Source of the DNA: Tumebacillus flagellatus
GTDB lineage: Bacteria > Bacillota > Bacilli > Tumebacillales > Tumebacillaceae
DNA length: 64,000 bases
NCBI RefSeq assembly: GCF_000714935.1
Contig: NZ_JMIR01000015.1
Coordinates: 1-64,000, forward strand
Direction: 5' to 3'
In this document: positions 22,816 to 31,484 of the stretch, in pieces
How positions within the stretch are numbered: position 1 is the stretch's first letter
Layout: every line of letters starts with the position of its first letter
The notes under the pieces: generated by a model
What the model was told of the DNA's origin: nothing
The model's input: only the letters and a program-made list of their open reading frames with translations
Database searches by the model: none
Program-made: the position numbers and the translations under genes

Positions 22816-23715
22816 TTATTTTTTGACGACGGCATGTCCGCCGAACTCGTTGCGCAGAGCGGCGACGACTTTGCCGTGGAAGGTGTCGTCTTCCAGCGAA
22901 CGATAGCGCATGAACAGCGACATCGCGATGACCGGCGCGTTCGCTTGCAGTTCCAGCGCGGTTTCGACGGTCCATTTGCCTTCGCCGGACGACTGCATCA
23001 CGCCGCGCAGACCTTCGAGTTTCGGGTCTTTGGAGAACGCGCGCTCGGTGAGGTCCATCAGCCAAGAGCGGATGACGGAGCCGTTTGCCCAGACGCGGGC
23101 GACGTCTTCGTAGTTGTAGTCGTACTTGGACTTCTCAAGCACTTCAAAGCCCTCGGCGATCGCTTGCATCATGCCGTACTCGATGCCGTTGTGCACCATC
23201 TTGAGGAAGTGGCCCGCGCCGACTTCGCCCGCGTAGAGGTAGCCTTTTTCCACGGAGAGGTCGCGGAAGAGCGGTTCGATCGTCGGGAACACGTCCGCGT
23301 TGCCGCCGATCATGAAGCAGGCGCCGTGGCGCGCGCCTTCCGTGCCGCCGGACGTGCCGACATCGTAGTAGTAGATGCGGTGTTGACCGAGGCGTTCGCC
23401 GCGCTCGACCGATTCTTTGTAGTGCGAGTTGCCGCCTTCGATGACGATGTCGCCTTCGGAGAGCAGCGGGGTCAGCGTTTCCAGCACGTTGTCGACGATG
23501 TTGTGCGGAACCATCACCCAGACGATGCGCGGCGTTTCGAGTTTTTGGACGAGGTCTTCGATGCTGTCCGCCGGGATGGCGTTCGCGTTGTAGCCTTGCA
23601 GTTCTTTCGCCGCTTGAGCGTTCACGTCGTAGCCGACGACGCTGTGGTTGTGGTCGAGCAGGTTTTGCGCCAAGTTGTAGCCCATCTTGCCAAGACCGAT
23701 CAGTCCGAGCTTCAT
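22816..23715 (-). CDS. gnd: 6-phosphogluconate dehydrogenase, decarboxylating (short, NAD-type GntZ/YqeC-like)
   Basis: 299 residues from ATG 23715. Rossmann start LGLIGLGKMGYNLAQNLL, then VWVMVPHNIVDNVL, IEGGNSHYKESVERGE, DVGTSGGTEGARHGACFMIGG, and the active-site stretch GEVGAGHFLKMVHNGIEYGMMQA with catalytic Lys and the HNGIEY motif. The ~300-residue length fits the short NAD-preferring 6PGDH subfamily, not the 470-residue GndA type. Oxidises 6-phosphogluconate to ribulose-5-phosphate and CO2. Same strand and near zwf, so the oxidative pentose phosphate path is clustered here. Confidence 0.88.
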   Translation of the reverse strand: MKLGLIGLGKMGYNLAQNLLDHNHSVVGYDVNAQAAKELQGYNANAIPADSIEDLVQKLETPRIVWVMVPHNIVDNVLETLTPLLSEGDIVIEGGNSHYKESVERGERLGQHRIYYYDVGTSGGTEGARHGACFMIGGNADVFPTIEPLFRDLSVEKGYLYAGEVGAGHFLKMVHNGIEYGMMQAIAEGFEVLEKSKYDYNYEDVARVWANGSVIRSWLMDLTERAFSKDPKLEGLRGVMQSSGEGKWTVETALELQANAPVIAMSLFMRYRSLEDDTFHGKVVAALRNEFGGHAVVKK

Positions 23716-23773
23716 GTTCTGGTCACTCCTCGTTGTGTGTTCTGTCTCTGTTTTTTCAGGGGTGCAGCGGGGG

Positions 23774-24412
23774 TTAGCTGAATTGCAACAGCAAGACGCG
23801 CGCCGGAGCCGCTTCCGTCTCCAGCACTTTGATCGGTGCGCCGCACAGGAAGTAGTCGCCCGCCTGGACGTCGGCGAGGCGCAGTCCTTCCATGATTACG
23901 ATGTTCGATTGGAACAGCGTTTTGTGCGTCGGGTGGCCCGTCTGTGCGCGTTCGATGCCCAGCGCGTCGATGCCGACGCCGCGAATGCCTCGCTCCACCA
24001 AGTATTCGGCTCCATCGACGGCGAGATATACAAATTCGAGGTTGAAGACGCTCTCGGCGGAGTTTTTGGTTTTCAAAAGCAGGAATTCGCCCTGCTGGAT
24101 GTTTTGGGTTTCGAGGTCGGCGCGGGAGATGCCGCCCTCCACGTGCGTCATGTCGAGCACGCGGCAGGGGCCGACCAGCGTTTCCACCGGAATGACTTCC
24201 ATCGTGCCGCCGCCGGGCACCATGTGCAACGGCGAGTCGATGTGCGTTCCGCAGTGCACGTCCATGTCGAGACGCGATTCGCGGGCGGTTGCCGTGTCGA
24301 AATCCTGCACGACGGAGATGTTCGGCTGCTTGGCCGGTTTGTCCTTGTAGACGGGCATGCCGTTGAAGATCGGCATGGACACGTCAAACACTTTGTAGTG
24401 GGTGGGGATCAT
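23774..24412 (-). CDS. Cyclase family protein (kynurenine formamidase-like metal hydrolase)
   Basis: 212 residues from ATG 24412, 9 bases after the zwf stop (GGAGGTAATCAGCCCGC site). The metal-binding signature HCGTHIDSPLHMVPGG (HxGTHxDxPxH) lies near residue 54, and ESRLDMDVHCG precedes it. Later ERGIRGVGIDALGIERAQ and HKTLFQSNIVIMEGL match the cyclase/KynB family. Members hydrolyse N-formylkynurenine or other cyclic or amide substrates; no tryptophan catabolism genes are near, so the substrate is open. Sandwiched between zwf and gnd in one apparent operon. Confidence 0.82.
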   Translation of the reverse strand: MIPTHYKVFDVSMPIFNGMPVYKDKPAKQPNISVVQDFDTATARESRLDMDVHCGTHIDSPLHMVPGGGTMEVIPVETLVGPCRVLDMTHVEGGISRADLETQNIQQGEFLLLKTKNSAESVFNLEFVYLAVDGAEYLVERGIRGVGIDALGIERAQTGHPTHKTLFQSNIVIMEGLRLADVQAGDYFLCGAPIKVLETEAAPARVLLLQFS

Positions 24413-24421
24413 GCGGGCTGA

Positions 24422-25966
24422 TTACCTCCTTGAAAAAACGCCGTCCTGCATCTGCGCCGGCAGCGTGAACGCTTCCTTCTCGTTGACATACCACCATTGC
24501 GTGTTGTCTTCGGAGAGCAGGTAGTTGACCGCTTTCGGACCCCAGGTGCCGGCTTGGTACTCGTGCAGGGGCACGAGGTTTTTGTCCCAGGCGCGGCGGA
24601 TCGGGTCGACGAATTTCCACGCGAGCGACACTTCATCCCAGCGGGTGAAGAACGTGGAGTCGCCGTGGATGGCGTCGTTGATCAGGCGTTCGTACGCTTC
24701 CGGCGAGCCGCCTTCGATTTCGCAGTTGTTGCAGAAGTCCATCGCGATCGTGACGACTTCGTCGTCGGTGCCGGGTTTTTTGGCGTTCAGATAGAGCGTC
24801 ATGCCTTCCGACGGGTTGATGTTGATGACGAGCAAGTTCGGTCCGATGTTGCCGCCGTGGTGGAAGTTGTTCAGGGTCGGCACTTCTTTGAACTGGATGA
24901 CGATTTCGGTGGTTTTCTTCGGCATGCGCTTGCCGGTGCGGATGAAAAACGGCACGCCCGACCAGCGGAAGTTGTTCACGAAGAGCTTCGCCGCCACAAA
25001 CGTCTCCGTGTCGGAGTCCGGTGCCACATTCGGTTCGTCGCGGTAGCCGAGCACCGGTTGGTTTTTCATCTGGCCGGCGGAGTATTGGCCGCGGACGACG
25101 TATTGCGAAACTTCGTCCTCTCCGTAGCGGCGCAGCGAGCGCAGAACTTTGACTTTCTCGTCGCGGATCGCTTCCGTCTCGAACTTGGAGGGCGGTTCCA
25201 TGCAAACCATCATGAGCATTTGCAGCATGTGGTTTTGCACCATGTCGCGCAGCGCGCCGGAGTGTTCGTAGTAGGAAGCGCGGTCCTCGACGCCGAGCGT
25301 TTCGCTGGCGGTGATTTGCACGTTGTCGATGTAGCGGTTGTTCCACACCGGTTCAAAGAGCATGTTGGTGAAGCGCAGAATTTCGATGTTCTGCACCATC
25401 TCTTTGCCGAGATAGTGGTCGATGCGGTAGACCTCTTCTTCCTTGAACGATTGCGAGATCACTTCGTTGAGCGCTTGGGCGGATTCGAGGTCCTTGCCAA
25501 ACGGCTTCTCGATGATCAGTCGTTTCCAGCCTTGGTTCTGGGTCAGCCCGCCGAGGCGGAGGTTGGTCGCCACGGTGCCGAACAACTCCGGAGCGAGCGA
25601 CAGGTAGAACAGGCGGTTCGACGACCCGTCCATCAGTTTCTCACGGCCGTCGACGACGGTTTTCAGTTTTCCGTATGTATCCGATTTGGTGACATCGATG
25701 GCGACATAGTCGATGGAGTTGATGAAGTTTTGCCACTGCTGTCCTTCTTGGATAGACAAGCGGCTGTTTTCACGAATCGCCTCCTGCACCATCTGGCGAA
25801 AATCGGCGGTGTCCATTTCCGAACGACCGACGCCGACGACGGCGAATTGTTCATGAATCAACCCGTCGCGCACCAACGCGTAGAGGGCGGGAAACAACTT
25901 GCGTTTCGCAAGGTCGCCCGTCGCTCCAAACAAGACCATCACAAACGGCTGCTTACTCTCTCGCAT
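24422..25966 (-). CDS. zwf: Glucose-6-phosphate 1-dehydrogenase
   Basis: 514 residues from ATG 25966. N-terminal nucleotide motif MVLFGATGDLAKRKLFPAL, then IIEKPFGKDLESA and the catalytic RIDHYLGKEMVQN, NRYIDNVQITASET, and FIRTGKRMPKKTTEIVIQFKE; the length is as expected for bacterial G6PDH. It makes 6-phosphogluconolactone and NADPH, feeding the nearby gnd. Operon order zwf - cyclase - gnd with gaps of 9 and 58 bases. A TATACT -10-like element stands near 26030 on the minus strand but no good -35 is paired with it. Confidence 0.95.
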   Translation of the reverse strand: MRESKQPFVMVLFGATGDLAKRKLFPALYALVRDGLIHEQFAVVGVGRSEMDTADFRQMVQEAIRENSRLSIQEGQQWQNFINSIDYVAIDVTKSDTYGKLKTVVDGREKLMDGSSNRLFYLSLAPELFGTVATNLRLGGLTQNQGWKRLIIEKPFGKDLESAQALNEVISQSFKEEEVYRIDHYLGKEMVQNIEILRFTNMLFEPVWNNRYIDNVQITASETLGVEDRASYYEHSGALRDMVQNHMLQMLMMVCMEPPSKFETEAIRDEKVKVLRSLRRYGEDEVSQYVVRGQYSAGQMKNQPVLGYRDEPNVAPDSDTETFVAAKLFVNNFRWSGVPFFIRTGKRMPKKTTEIVIQFKEVPTLNNFHHGGNIGPNLLVININPSEGMTLYLNAKKPGTDDEVVTIAMDFCNNCEIEGGSPEAYERLINDAIHGDSTFFTRWDEVSLAWKFVDPIRRAWDKNLVPLHEYQAGTWGPKAVNYLLSEDNTQWWYVNEKEAFTLPAQMQDGVFSRR

Positions 25967-26126
25967 ACTCTAGACGCACTCCCATCAGCCTGTTTTTACA
26001 AGTCCGAAAACACAACATCTACTAGTATAGCTTATTTTTTCCCTGATCTCCTGCCAAAAATGTACAAAATCGTCGAATGGAGAGGAAAAATTTTTGAGGC
26101 TGCTTCGGGAATGCGTTGTCCATGAG

Positions 26127-26160
26127 AAAAAGACACCTGCGACGGGGGCGGGTGTCTTAT
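26127..26160 (-). terminator. Terminator closing the hydrolase-SMC operon
   Basis: AAGACACC / GGTGTCTT stem with a GC-rich loop, followed by TTTTTC on the minus strand, immediately after the ATPase stop. Confidence 0.75.
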
Positions 26161-26161
26161 C

Positions 26162-28939
26162 TCACGACTTCCAGGCTGCCGTGCGGATGTCGAAATCCGA
26201 GTGGAGCGGCGGCACGACATCGCGGTACGTCTGCGGGCCTTTTTCCGAATAGCTTTCATATTCGATAAACCCGACGCGCAGAAAACGGAACTTCTTGAGC
26301 ATCCATTCATAGAACGAGCTGTCATGCGTGGAGATGATGAATTGGCGGCGCGTGTTCGACGGGTCCTGCAACAGGTTGCGGATCAGGTCGATCAACGCCA
26401 GGACATTGAGATCATCCATGCTCTGCACCGGGTCGTCGAGCGCGATCAGTTGCAACGGCGACCATTGTTGTTGCAACGCCATCGCGAGGAAAAACGACAA
26501 GGCCACCGCGTTGACTTGCGCGGAACTGAAAATGTAGGAAGGGTTGGCTTCCACAAGTTCGCCGCTCTGCTCCCCTGTCAAGACGGTCAGGAACAGATGG
26601 TTGAGGTTGCGTTTTTTCACGGTGTCGTGATCGAGTTCGCAAAACAACGGGTGCGAATTGAGTTTCAGGAAAATCGAGCGCATCGTGGAAAACAGCCCTT
26701 CCATCACTTCGTTGTTCATCTTCGCGACAGCCTCCGGAACTTTGTTGCGCACAGACTTCACCACTTCAATTCGCTCCGTCAGTTCGCCAACACGGGATTC
26801 CACCGCTTGGAGTCGGGCTTGCAAGGCTTGTTCTTGCTGCAAAAGTTGCCGGTAGCGACGCAGTGCAGAAACGGTTTCCAACTGATGCAAAAGGGAATCG
26901 ACCTGTATCATGCGGGAAATCAAATCGGTTTGGCGGGCTTGGTACTCCTGTTCGGCTCCCTCCAACAGCAACGACGCCGCTTCCGCTTCCTTCGGGTGTA
27001 AGGCAAGTGCTTGCAAGGATTCCTTCAGCGCGTGGCGGATTTCTTTCGCTTGCAGGACAGTTTGCTTGCAAGATTCGCAGGACTCGCGCCACGTGTTCCG
27101 TTCCTCTGCCGCCAAATCGACCCATTGCTGACGGGTTTGCCGGAGCTGCTGTTGGATTTCCTCCCCAAGATCCGCTCCTGTCGCTTGAAGTCCGAGGGAT
27201 TGCGCGCGGTGTTGAAAATCGGCCAAGGACTGTTCCAACTCGGACAGTTCCGCTTGTTCAAGATTCGCCGTCTGTTGCTGGCGTTTCATCTCGCTCTGGC
27301 TTTGCAGAAGTTGTGCCTGCCAACTTTCCAGTTCCTTGGCAAACTGCCCGTATTGCGTTTGAAAAAACGCCTCCGCCGCTTCCCATTCCGCTTGAACCGT
27401 TTGCAAGCGGTGCGCCGCTTGATCCAACCGCTCTTGAAATTGCATCAGCTGCGGGTCTACTTGTTCCTGTTGGTGTTGGACATGGGCGAGGATGTGCGCG
27501 GCGGTGATTCCCGATGTTCCGCAGGCGGGACATGCCTGGAGATCTTGGTGCCCGTTGACATGATCCCGCAAAGAGATGAGCAACCTGTTGTACTGCTCTT
27601 GCACGGACCGGTAGGCTGTCAGCGCGGACTGCGCGTCCTCCCTCCCGCAGTGCGCTTGCTTCCGCAACCTCTGCAACTGAATCGATTGCATGGCGGCTTG
27701 CTCCATGCTTTGCACAAGAGCCGCGAATCGTTTCCATGGAGCCCACGCCGATTCGGCGCGAAGATCGTCCACGACCGTCCTCCGCAAGTGAGCGAGCCAT
27801 TCGATGCGAGCGGCTGGCTCAGGCGAGAGTCCTGCTTTTTTCAACAAGTTGAAGACGTGTTCGGCTGTCGCTTGTTCTTCTCGCAAATCTTGGACGGACT
27901 GCTCTCGTATTGCCCTGTTCTGCACCAGCTCCGCCTGGCGGTTGCCGTTTTTTTCATACTCCGGCACGCGCTGTTGCAGCCATTCCAATTTTCGCAGTCG
28001 GGTGTCGAGTTCCTCAAGGCTCTGGTATCGTTTGAGTTCTTGCAGGTTCGCTTCATAGACAGGCTTCCGTTCCTGCCACTCGTTGTACGCCTGACGTGCC
28101 CGCGTGAGTTTGACCTGAACTCCCTGCAACTTCTCTTGCTCCTGTTGCAGAGCCCGCCGTTCTTCGTGAATTCGTTCGACAGAAAGGTCTTCCACCGCTG
28201 AAAGTTGGCTCTGTTCCGGAAGGACATCCGCGACCAAGGAAGCGAGTTCCGCAAGTTGCGGTTGAAGCGCTCGGTGTTCCGCCAGCAACGATTGCTTTTG
28301 AGCTTCCAAATCACCCAGCCTGCGTTCCATTACCTTTTTCGCTTCTTGAAACAAGTTCCGGTATCGATTGTTGTAAGGCTCCGTCCCAAACACCATGGAC
28401 ACATTCTCGTACCGCTCGCTTTCCTTCATGCCGCGTAGAAACCGGTTCATCCGTTCTTGGCTCAACAGATGGGTCAGAAAAAGCCCCTTCCCCACATCTG
28501 TCATCACCTCTTGCCAACCGCGATGCACCAACAGGTCGCGAAGTTGAACTTCCGCCTCTTCGCCTGTATAAGACACTTCGTCCACGGTCAGCACCAAGCT
28601 GCTTTTTTCCGCGTCGGTCGTGTCAGTGGGCTTGGCGGTGCCCGTCCGCGTCAAAACCACGACCTGCCCGTCTTCCATGCCTGCCTCCAGGCGCACTCGG
28701 GGGTTGCGGGCTTGATGAAACTTGTTGCCGACATAGCGGTATTGCTTGCGTTCCTGCGTCTCTTCCTCCTCGTAGCGAAACAGTTTCCCTGTCAGCGCCC
28801 ACTCGATCGCATCGAAAAAAGACGTCTTGCCGTGCCCGTTCGGTCCGTACAGCACCAGCACATCGGCATCTTGAAAGGAAAACGAAAACGTCTCGCCAAA
28901 CCCGCGAAACGCCTCGATCTCAATCGCTTGCAAGCGCAT
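26162..28939 (-). CDS. Rad50/SMC-like ABC ATPase, LmuB-like (Lamassu/ABC-3C candidate)
   Basis: 925 residues from ATG 28939 (GGGAGG at 8 bases); the start overlaps the upstream gene by 20 bases. Walker A YGPNGHGKTSFFDAIEWAL at residues ~31-49, then two long coiled-coil arms rich in Gln, Glu and Leu. Between them a zinc-hook CPACG (Cys-x-x-Cys) sits near residue 470. The C-terminal head has IFSSAQVNAVALSFFLAMAL (signature-like), Walker B LQLIALDDPVQSMDD near 830 and an H-loop STHDSS near 870. This is the Rad50/SbcC/RecF class. The stand-alone gene with a small partner and a hydrolase instead of SbcD argues for a conflict-system ATPase that senses DNA. Confidence 0.75.
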   Translation of the reverse strand: MRLQAIEIEAFRGFGETFSFSFQDADVLVLYGPNGHGKTSFFDAIEWALTGKLFRYEEEETQERKQYRYVGNKFHQARNPRVRLEAGMEDGQVVVLTRTGTAKPTDTTDAEKSSLVLTVDEVSYTGEEAEVQLRDLLVHRGWQEVMTDVGKGLFLTHLLSQERMNRFLRGMKESERYENVSMVFGTEPYNNRYRNLFQEAKKVMERRLGDLEAQKQSLLAEHRALQPQLAELASLVADVLPEQSQLSAVEDLSVERIHEERRALQQEQEKLQGVQVKLTRARQAYNEWQERKPVYEANLQELKRYQSLEELDTRLRKLEWLQQRVPEYEKNGNRQAELVQNRAIREQSVQDLREEQATAEHVFNLLKKAGLSPEPAARIEWLAHLRRTVVDDLRAESAWAPWKRFAALVQSMEQAAMQSIQLQRLRKQAHCGREDAQSALTAYRSVQEQYNRLLISLRDHVNGHQDLQACPACGTSGITAAHILAHVQHQQEQVDPQLMQFQERLDQAAHRLQTVQAEWEAAEAFFQTQYGQFAKELESWQAQLLQSQSEMKRQQQTANLEQAELSELEQSLADFQHRAQSLGLQATGADLGEEIQQQLRQTRQQWVDLAAEERNTWRESCESCKQTVLQAKEIRHALKESLQALALHPKEAEAASLLLEGAEQEYQARQTDLISRMIQVDSLLHQLETVSALRRYRQLLQQEQALQARLQAVESRVGELTERIEVVKSVRNKVPEAVAKMNNEVMEGLFSTMRSIFLKLNSHPLFCELDHDTVKKRNLNHLFLTVLTGEQSGELVEANPSYIFSSAQVNAVALSFFLAMALQQQWSPLQLIALDDPVQSMDDLNVLALIDLIRNLLQDPSNTRRQFIISTHDSSFYEWMLKKFRFLRVGFIEYESYSEKGPQTYRDVVPPLHSDFDIRTAAWKS

Positions 28940-29606
28940 CTTCCACACCTCCCGTCATCGGCTCTCCCAACAAGCGCAACAACCCTTGCACATCGGCTGC
29001 ACCGTTTGCAAAAAAATCCGGTGTCAGCTTCGCCGCAGCCCGCTCCTCCACCGTTTCTTGCAACCTCCGCAAAAAGTGTCCCTCTTGAAACCACGCTTCC
29101 GGCGATCGAGCACCCGCACGATGCAACCCGTTGCCAAACGGGAGCCGTTCCAACAGACGGTCGGGATGCTGAAGATCAGCGCGGGTCAGCACGTAGATGC
29201 GAAACCCGACACGGTTGTTTTCGATCTGTTTGCGAAGCTCCGTCGAGACCCGGTCTGCATCCACAACCAGCAGTAGGTACAAATCATGGCGCAACGCGTC
29301 CAGTTCCACCGGCAGATGGTTCCGCACTTTATAGCCGAGTTGATGGGCCGCTCGTTGCCAATTGTGCCAAAGTTCGGCCTCCTTCTCATAACACGAAACG
29401 GCGAACAGTTGTTGAGGCGAGCCATACACCGCTTGAATATGGCGGTATATCAGGCGATCCAGCAACACCAAATTCGTCCTGCTTTGAAAAAAATCATGCA
29501 ATTCGTTCAACAGCTTCTTGACCCGCGGTCGCATCATCTGGCGAACTTGCTCCACCAACTCCGCCCGATCAGACACCTGATGCGGTCCCATCGGTTCGGT
29601 GTCCAA
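28920..29606 (-). CDS. Middle component of the SMC operon, LmuC-like candidate
   Basis: 228 residues if TTG 29606 is the start; ATG 29591 and GTG 29576 are alternatives and no ribosome site is convincing, so coupling to the upstream hydrolase (stop 29624) is likely. It ends inside the SMC gene. No domain was recognised. The N-terminal third is helical (ELVEQVRQMMRPRVKKLLNEL); the middle has a strand-helix-strand pattern (DLYLLLVVDADRVSTELRK, then FRIYVLT); the C-terminus is helical. Position between effector-like and SMC genes and the ~230-residue size match LmuC/DdmB-type accessory proteins of Lamassu systems. Confidence 0.55.
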   Translation of the reverse strand: MDTEPMGPHQVSDRAELVEQVRQMMRPRVKKLLNELHDFFQSRTNLVLLDRLIYRHIQAVYGSPQQLFAVSCYEKEAELWHNWQRAAHQLGYKVRNHLPVELDALRHDLYLLLVVDADRVSTELRKQIENNRVGFRIYVLTRADLQHPDRLLERLPFGNGLHRAGARSPEAWFQEGHFLRRLQETVEERAAAKLTPDFFANGAADVQGLLRLLGEPMTGGVEDALASD

Positions 29607-29623
29607 GGACTCCGATGGGACGA

Positions 29624-30505
29624 TCAGGGGTTTGCTTGGAAGGGAAACGAGTCGAGCAGAGAGATGACGTTGTACTGCTTGGGAGTCTCGCTTTGGCTTT
29701 GCACCGCTTCCAACTGGTCGAGCACATCCAAGATGTGATCGCGCACGCGGATGTAGGCGACGCTTTGCGCCCCGTCCGCCACGTCGAGTATTCCGCTGTG
29801 ATCGCCCGGCAACGGGACACTGTCCCGCCAGAACGAGTGAACCACGTGCGGAAGCGCCGACGTACGTTCCACGATCTCATCGGTCTGCCCGTAGCAGAAC
29901 CGGAACCGCACGTTCTCCAACGCGGAATTGTCCTTATGCTTCGTCCACAATCGGATCGTATCGTCCAAAAACTTGCCGTTCGGACGCAATTCTTGGATCT
30001 GCTGATTGTGGTTCGCCCATTCCAACAGTTTGTTGTACTGTGCCAACGCAGCCCCGTTAAATGGAGTGGCAAGCGAGATGTAGCCGCCCACCCGCAACGG
30101 GACGTTGGCTTCCATCTCCTGCAACAGATAATGAATGCCGACCAAACCGCCCATGCTGTGTCCAATTAGAACCACTTTGTCATAATCGCGGTACTCGCGC
30201 GAATCGAGTTCAAACTTCAACTCCGCCGCCAATGTCGCGATATCGGTCACGTTCTCCCGACTGACTTTCAGTTCGCGCTTAAACAAGCGCAGCACGCCGG
30301 TCACCCCGCCGATCAATCCGTTGACGAGATGCGCGGTATCAAAACGGGCGAGGGCGACATCAACACCTCGCAAATGCGGGTCTTGCAAGAGCAACTCTTT
30401 CCACGGCTCCCATGTTTCCGGCGCGCCGAGACCGTGGATCAACACAGCCAGAATTCTGCCTTTGCCCGTCTCCTCTCGACGGGATGTGTGCAATCGCAAA
30501 CTCAT
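29624..30505 (-). CDS. Alpha/beta hydrolase (lipase/esterase-like), candidate LmuA-type effector
   Basis: 293 residues from ATG 30505 behind AAAGGAGGGACT. Lipase-fold features: LIHGLGAPETWEPW with the oxyanion HG at residues 24-25, the nucleophile elbow VVLIGHSMGG with Ser117, ISLATPFNGAAL, a candidate acid Asp209 in YGQTDEIV and catalytic His236 in PGDHSGI. Similar to PGAP1/SERAC1-like hydrolases acting on lipids. No signal peptide. First gene of a three-gene operon ending with the SMC ATPase. In Lamassu systems LmuA carries a variable toxic domain, including lipase and hydrolase types; here the region after ~240 would be the coupling segment. Confidence 0.7.
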   Translation of the reverse strand: MSLRLHTSRREETGKGRILAVLIHGLGAPETWEPWKELLLQDPHLRGVDVALARFDTAHLVNGLIGGVTGVLRLFKRELKVSRENVTDIATLAAELKFELDSREYRDYDKVVLIGHSMGGLVGIHYLLQEMEANVPLRVGGYISLATPFNGAALAQYNKLLEWANHNQQIQELRPNGKFLDDTIRLWTKHKDNSALENVRFRFCYGQTDEIVERTSALPHVVHSFWRDSVPLPGDHSGILDVADGAQSVAYIRVRDHILDVLDQLEAVQSQSETPKQYNVISLLDSFPFQANP

Positions 30506-30589
30506 GGCAGTCCCTCCTTTTTTCAGATTCTTGTCTCTTTTAACAGGTTTCCTTTCCTTACACACGCTTAAACTCCCCCAACAAAAAAA

Positions 30590-30625
30590 GCCCCCGCACG
30601 CCACAGCGCAACGGAGACTTTTTTT
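30590..30625 (-). terminator. Terminator after the ABC importer operon
   Basis: Imperfect stem AGTCTCCG..CGGGGGCT with inner TGCGC/GCGTG and wobble pairs, then seven T on the minus strand. It separates the importer from the hydrolase-SMC operon. Confidence 0.65.
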
Positions 30626-30644
30626 ACACCTAGTAAGGAAAAAA

Positions 30645-31472
30645 CTACTCTTTCACCGCACCGGACGTCAACCCGGAGACGATGCGGCGTTGGAAGATCA
30701 GCACCATGACGACCAGCGGCACGGTGACGACGATCGAAGCGGCGGAGATTTCCGCCCACGGGATCGTAAACTGCCCTTGGAACATCGCAATCCCGACCGG
30801 AACGGTCTTCATCGATTCTTCCGTGTTGATCGTCAGCGCGAACAGGAACTCGTTCCACGCCGCGATGAACACGAGGATCGCCGTGGTGAACACGCCCGGC
30901 ATCGCCAGCGGCAGGAAGACTTTGGTCAGCGTCTGCCAGATCGAAGCGCCGTCCATCTTCGCCGCTTCCGCCAAATCGAGCGGCAACTTGCGGAAGAAGA
31001 TCGTCAAGTTCCACACCGCCAGCGGCAGGGCGAACGTCGTGTACGGAATGATCAGACCGAGCCACGAGTTCGTCAGCCCCACCGATTGCAAGAACATGAA
31101 GATCGGCGAGATCGTCGCGATCTGCGGGAACATCGAGACGGCGAGCACGATGCCGAGGATCACCGTCTTGCCTTTGAAGTTCAGCCACGCGATCGCGTAG
31201 GAAGCAAACACCGACACGACGATCGCGTACACGGTGGTCAGCGTTGCGACGGCCAGCGAATTCCAGAGATACGTGCCAAACGGCCGCTCCGTGAACACGA
31301 GGTTGTAGTTGTTGAACGTCGGTTCCTTGATCGCGATGGAAAACGCGCTCTCACCGAACAGCTCGCCCGGCGGTTTGAAGGAAGCCAGCATCTGCCACAG
31401 AAACGGGAACATGACGGCGAACAGGAACAAAATCAGGAATACGTAAAACAGCGGCCCGGCTTTTTTCTGCAT
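30645..31472 (-). CDS. Carbohydrate ABC transporter permease, MalG type
   Basis: 275 residues from ATG 31472. Six membrane segments (first LFYVFLILFLFAVMFPFLW) and the EAA loop EAAKMDGASIWQTLTKVFLPLAMPG near residues 180-203 that docks the ATPase. Twelve bases after the MalF-type gene. Third gene of the binding protein - permease - permease operon. The C-terminus GLTSGAVKE is the conserved GAVKG-type end of MalG proteins. Confidence 0.9.
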   Translation of the reverse strand: MQKKAGPLFYVFLILFLFAVMFPFLWQMLASFKPPGELFGESAFSIAIKEPTFNNYNLVFTERPFGTYLWNSLAVATLTTVYAIVVSVFASYAIAWLNFKGKTVILGIVLAVSMFPQIATISPIFMFLQSVGLTNSWLGLIIPYTTFALPLAVWNLTIFFRKLPLDLAEAAKMDGASIWQTLTKVFLPLAMPGVFTTAILVFIAAWNEFLFALTINTEESMKTVPVGIAMFQGQFTIPWAEISAASIVVTVPLVVMVLIFQRRIVSGLTSGAVKE

Positions 31473-31484
31473 CGTCCTTCCCCC

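Noticed and set aside
26162-28939. Housekeeping sbcC
   Set aside because: No SbcD nuclease neighbour; operon partners are a hydrolase and an unknown protein, and the Walker B region reads LDDPVQSMDD as in conflict-system ATPases. Kept only as an alternative.
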